Positions 22,238 through 24,371 of a stretch of 24,371 nt of DNA are shown here, in pieces. This stretch comes from DATAFO01 sp046728935. Its GTDB lineage: Bacteria > Actinomycetota > Thermoleophilia > Solirubrobacterales > 70-9. Each line of letters opens with the position of its first letter. The first letter of the stretch is position 1. The notes under the pieces were generated by a model. That model was not told the DNA's origin. It worked only from the letters and a program-made list of their open reading frames with translations, and did not search any database. Location of the stretch: contig JBKPFS010000021.1 of NCBI GenBank assembly GCA_046728935.1, positions 1 through 24,371 of the forward strand. Reading direction: 5' to 3'. Position numbers and translations under genes: made by a program.

Positions 22238-23389
22238 GTGGGCGCTGACGCGGTGGTCGTCGGGGCAGGCGTGGTCGGGTCGGCGACCGCGCTGGAGCTG
22301 TCGCGGCGGGGCGCATCGGTGGTCCTGCTCGAGGCGGAGCCGGAACCGGGGCTGCAGGCGAGCGGCACCAACTCGGGCATCCTGCACACCGGGTTCGACT
22401 CGGTCCCCGGCGAGCTCGAGACCGAGCTCATCCTGCGCGCCGGGGAGTTCCGCGATTCGGTGCTCGACGCGCTCGGGGTTCCGGTGTTGCGCTGCGGTGC
22501 GCTGATGCGCCCGCTGGACGAGGGCGACCAGGGGGCCATCGCCCAGCTCGCCGAGAACGCCGACCGCAACGGGGTGGAGACCCGGCGACAGGCCGACGGC
22601 TCGCTCGAGATCCCCGGCGAGGAGGTGACCGACCCGGTCGCCCTGACGCTCGCGCTCGCGGCGGCGGCCGACCGCCACGGCGCCGAGCTCCGCACGGGAT
22701 TCCGGGTCGCACGCCTCGAGGTGAGCGCCGACGGCGTGGTGATCTCGGAGGCGGGCGGCGAGTCTCTGGTTGCCCGGGTCGCGATCAACTGCGCGGGCCT
22801 CGGCGCCGCCGAGCTGGCGCGGCTCGGCGGCGACGACTCGTTCGACGTCTATCCGCGCAAGGGCGAGTTCCTCGTCTTCGATCCGCCCGGCGCGCCGCGC
22901 CTCGAGCGCATCCTGCTCCCGGTCCCCGGCGAGGGGACGAAGGGAGTGCTCGTCTTTCCCACCATCGACGGGAAGGTGGGCGCGGGACCGACCGCGGTCG
23001 ACCAGGACGACCCCGCCGACTGGTCGGTGCGCGCCGAAGCGCGCGAGGAGATCATGCCCAGGGCAACGGCGATGTACCCGCCGCTGGCTGGCGCCGAGCC
23101 GATCTTCTCCTACACCGGCCTGCGCCCGGCCGGCCGCAACGTCAACTACGTGATCGCCCCCTCGGCCGCCTCTCCGGGGCTAATCAACGTCGCCGCGATC
23201 CGCTCCACCGGTCTCACCTCGTCGCTCGCGATCGCCGAGCGCGTGGCGGCGATCGTGGCGGATCAGGGCGTTTCGCTCTCCGACCCGGTCCCGCTCGAGC
23301 CCGGGTCGCCCGACGCCGTCGCGGGGCCGTGGTGGCGGCGGACTGCCGAGCATCGCGCGGCCCGGATCGCGGAGGGTGGCGAGCGATGA
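22238..23389 (+). CDS. GlpA/YgaF-type FAD-dependent oxidoreductase
   Basis: This 383-aa protein is a DAO-superfamily flavoenzyme. The Rossmann motif VVVGAGVVG (GxGxxG at 9-14) has Glu32 for the adenosine ribose. SGTNSGILHTGFDS (42-55) is the flavin-proximal motif of the small GlpA-like/L-2-hydroxyglutarate oxidase group. The C-terminal FAD closure is GLRPAGRNVNYVIAPS, with PGLINVAAIRSTGLTSS. It lacks the C-terminal BFD-like [2Fe-2S] domain of long GlpA proteins. The overlap with a glycerol-kinase-type gene suggests sn-glycerol-3-phosphate, or a related hydroxy-acid or polyol phosphate, as substrate. The start is GTG at 22238, with GGGAGGA at good spacing. The last 30 residues, rich in Arg and Ala, extend past the fold. 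Confidence 0.85.
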   Translation: MGADAVVVGAGVVGSATALELSRRGASVVLLEAEPEPGLQASGTNSGILHTGFDSVPGELETELILRAGEFRDSVLDALGVPVLRCGALMRPLDEGDQGAIAQLAENADRNGVETRRQADGSLEIPGEEVTDPVALTLALAAAADRHGAELRTGFRVARLEVSADGVVISEAGGESLVARVAINCAGLGAAELARLGGDDSFDVYPRKGEFLVFDPPGAPRLERILLPVPGEGTKGVLVFPTIDGKVGAGPTAVDQDDPADWSVRAEAREEIMPRATAMYPPLAGAEPIFSYTGLRPAGRNVNYVIAPSAASPGLINVAAIRSTGLTSSLAIAERVAAIVADQGVSLSDPVPLEPGSPDAVAGPWWRRTAEHRAARIAEGGER

Positions 23390-24371
23390 CGCTGTTGCTG
23401 GGGCTCGACGAGGGGACGTCCGCGGTGAAGGCGGTGCTCTACGACTCGGATCTTCGGCCGCTCGGCGAAGCGCGACGTTCCAAGCGCCTCCACCACCCCC
23501 GCCCTGGGTGGGTGGAGCAGGATGGCGAGGAGGTGCTCACGACGGTGGTCGAGGCGGTCGCGGAACTGCTCCAAGACGCGCCCGAAAGCGAGATCGCCGC
23601 CTTCGGGCTCGACCACCAGGGCGAGTCGGTGCTCGCCTGGGAAGCGGAGAAGGGCACGCCGCTGACGCCGATCGTCACCTGGCAGGACAAGCGCTCGCAG
23701 GAGGTGCTCGATCGGGTCGAGTCCGATGGTCGCGCGGACGAGGTGCGCGAGCGAAGCGGCCTGCCGCTCGACCCCTACTTCTCGGCCGGCAAGCTCGCAT
23801 GGCTGCTCGAGCACGACGAGGGCGTGGGCAGGGCGCTCGACCGGGGGACCCTGCGGATGGGCACGGTCGACTCGTTCCTTTGCGATCGGCTCGGCGCCGG
23901 GTTCGCGACCGACCCTGCGACCGCGTCGCGCATGCAGCTCGGCGCCCCCGAGTTCGATCCGGCGCTGCTCGAGATCTTCGGCGTGCCCGCCGACGTGCTC
24001 CCGGAGATCGCGGACACCGCCGGCGACCTCGGCGTGCTGCGCCACGACTCGTGGCGGGTCGAACTGCCGCTGCGGGCACGCTGTCCCGACCAGCAGGCCG
24101 CGCTCGCGGGCGCCGGGTGCGTCGAGCCCGGGCTCGCCAAGGCGACCTACGGCACCGGCGTCTTCCTGCTCGCGCATGCGGGCGACGAGCGCCCGAGGCC
24201 GAGCGGCGGCCTGCTGCCGACCGTCGCCTGGCGGATCGGCGGCCGGGTCGAGTGGGCTCTCGACGGCGGGGTATTCACGGCGGGCGCGCTGCTCGAGTGG
24301 CTCAGCCGCGACCTCGGCCTCGCCGACGACCCCGCCGCGCTGGCGGCGGCGGCCACCGAGGTCGATGACGC
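23386..24371 (+). CDS. FGGY-family carbohydrate kinase (glycerol kinase-like), 3' truncated by window edge
   Basis: The first 328 residues of an FGGY kinase are visible; the frame stays open to the window end. The actin-like phosphate loop is GLDEGTSAVKAVLYD (6-20). Glycerol-kinase-like blocks follow: PRPGWVEQDGEEV (38-50), VTWQDKRSQE (97-106), GLPLDPYFSAGKLAWLL (125-141), MGTVDSFL (158-165), catalytic Asp235 in CPDQQAAL, and KATYGTGVFLL (252-262). The segment corresponding to NQRET of E. coli GlpK reads HQGES (77-81), so the glycerol-contacting Arg is Gly79 while the neighbouring Glu80 is kept. The ATG overlaps the oxidoreductase stop (ATGA). It phosphorylates glycerol or a similar polyol; specificity is uncertain. 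Confidence 0.9.
   Translation, partial: MTLLLGLDEGTSAVKAVLYDSDLRPLGEARRSKRLHHPRPGWVEQDGEEVLTTVVEAVAELLQDAPESEIAAFGLDHQGESVLAWEAEKGTPLTPIVTWQDKRSQEVLDRVESDGRADEVRERSGLPLDPYFSAGKLAWLLEHDEGVGRALDRGTLRMGTVDSFLCDRLGAGFATDPATASRMQLGAPEFDPALLEIFGVPADVLPEIADTAGDLGVLRHDSWRVELPLRARCPDQQAALAGAGCVEPGLAKATYGTGVFLLAHAGDERPRPSGGLLPTVAWRIGGRVEWALDGGVFTAGALLEWLSRDLGLADDPAALAAAATEVDD

Noticed and set aside
22238..23389. FAD oxidoreductase as the missing PuuB oxidase of the gamma-glutamyl operon
   Set aside because: Its flavin motif and C-terminus fit the GlpA/YgaF group and not the PuuB/DadA-like group, and it is translationally coupled to a glycerol-kinase-type gene on the opposite strand.

Overview
The window is about 70% GC, densely packed and almost wholly coding. 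Its gene content is typical of a high-GC actinobacterium: a MarP-type membrane protease, a CFP32-type double-VOC protein, a GlnA4-type ligase operon and DUF11/RTX-like secreted proteins. The DUF11-RTX proteins and the AddAB-type (rather than RecBCD) recombination pair make a soil lineage near Thermoleophilia/Solirubrobacterales plausible, but the taxonomy is an inference from style and not from a marker gene. I see no rRNA, tRNA, CRISPR array, insertion sequence or phage gene. The longest gene-free stretches are 22091-22237 (147 bases, a divergent promoter region) and 10347-10459 (113 bases, also divergent), so no gap exceeds 300 bases.

Layout. 1-3024: the 3' part of a MarP-like serine protease, an HxlR regulator, a two-gene acetyltransferase unit on the minus strand, and a divergent LysR regulator with a well-formed promoter/operator. 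3036-10346 (minus): an AddB-like nuclease, an AddA-like helicase-nuclease, a collapsed glycosyltransferase-2 remnant and a gamma-glutamylcyclotransferase-like protein. 10460-12754 (plus): an unknown 151-aa protein and two tandem secreted DUF11-RTX paralogues. 12775-16158: a membrane-anchored endonuclease/exonuclease/phosphatase-family protein (minus), divergent from a glutamine amidotransferase, a DUF899 thioredoxin-like protein and a double-VOC protein (plus).

16175-22090 (minus) is the most coherent metabolic unit. It reads, in order of transcription: APC-type amino acid/amine permease, glutamine-synthetase-like gamma-glutamyl ligase, C26 gamma-glutamyl hydrolase, aldehyde dehydrogenase, short-chain dehydrogenase. 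This is the logic of the Puu pathway (import, gamma-glutamylate, oxidise, hydrolyse), with an SDR where putrescine pathways have a flavin oxidase. The ligase-amidotransferase-ALDH-SDR order matches the M. tuberculosis Rv2860c-Rv2857c block. An amino-alcohol substrate such as ethanolamine would explain the SDR; that is my inference.

22238-24371 (plus), divergent from this operon, carries a GlpA/YgaF-type FAD oxidoreductase overlapping a glycerol-kinase-family FGGY kinase that runs off the window end. The two divergent modules share one 147-base control region with a recognisable minus-strand promoter and an inverted repeat over its -10 box.

Several gene pairs are tightly coupled through 4-base ATGA/GTGA overlaps (1720, 3614, 7395, 18285, 23386). 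At two of the four convergent junctions the stop codons of both genes lie in the two arms of one hairpin.
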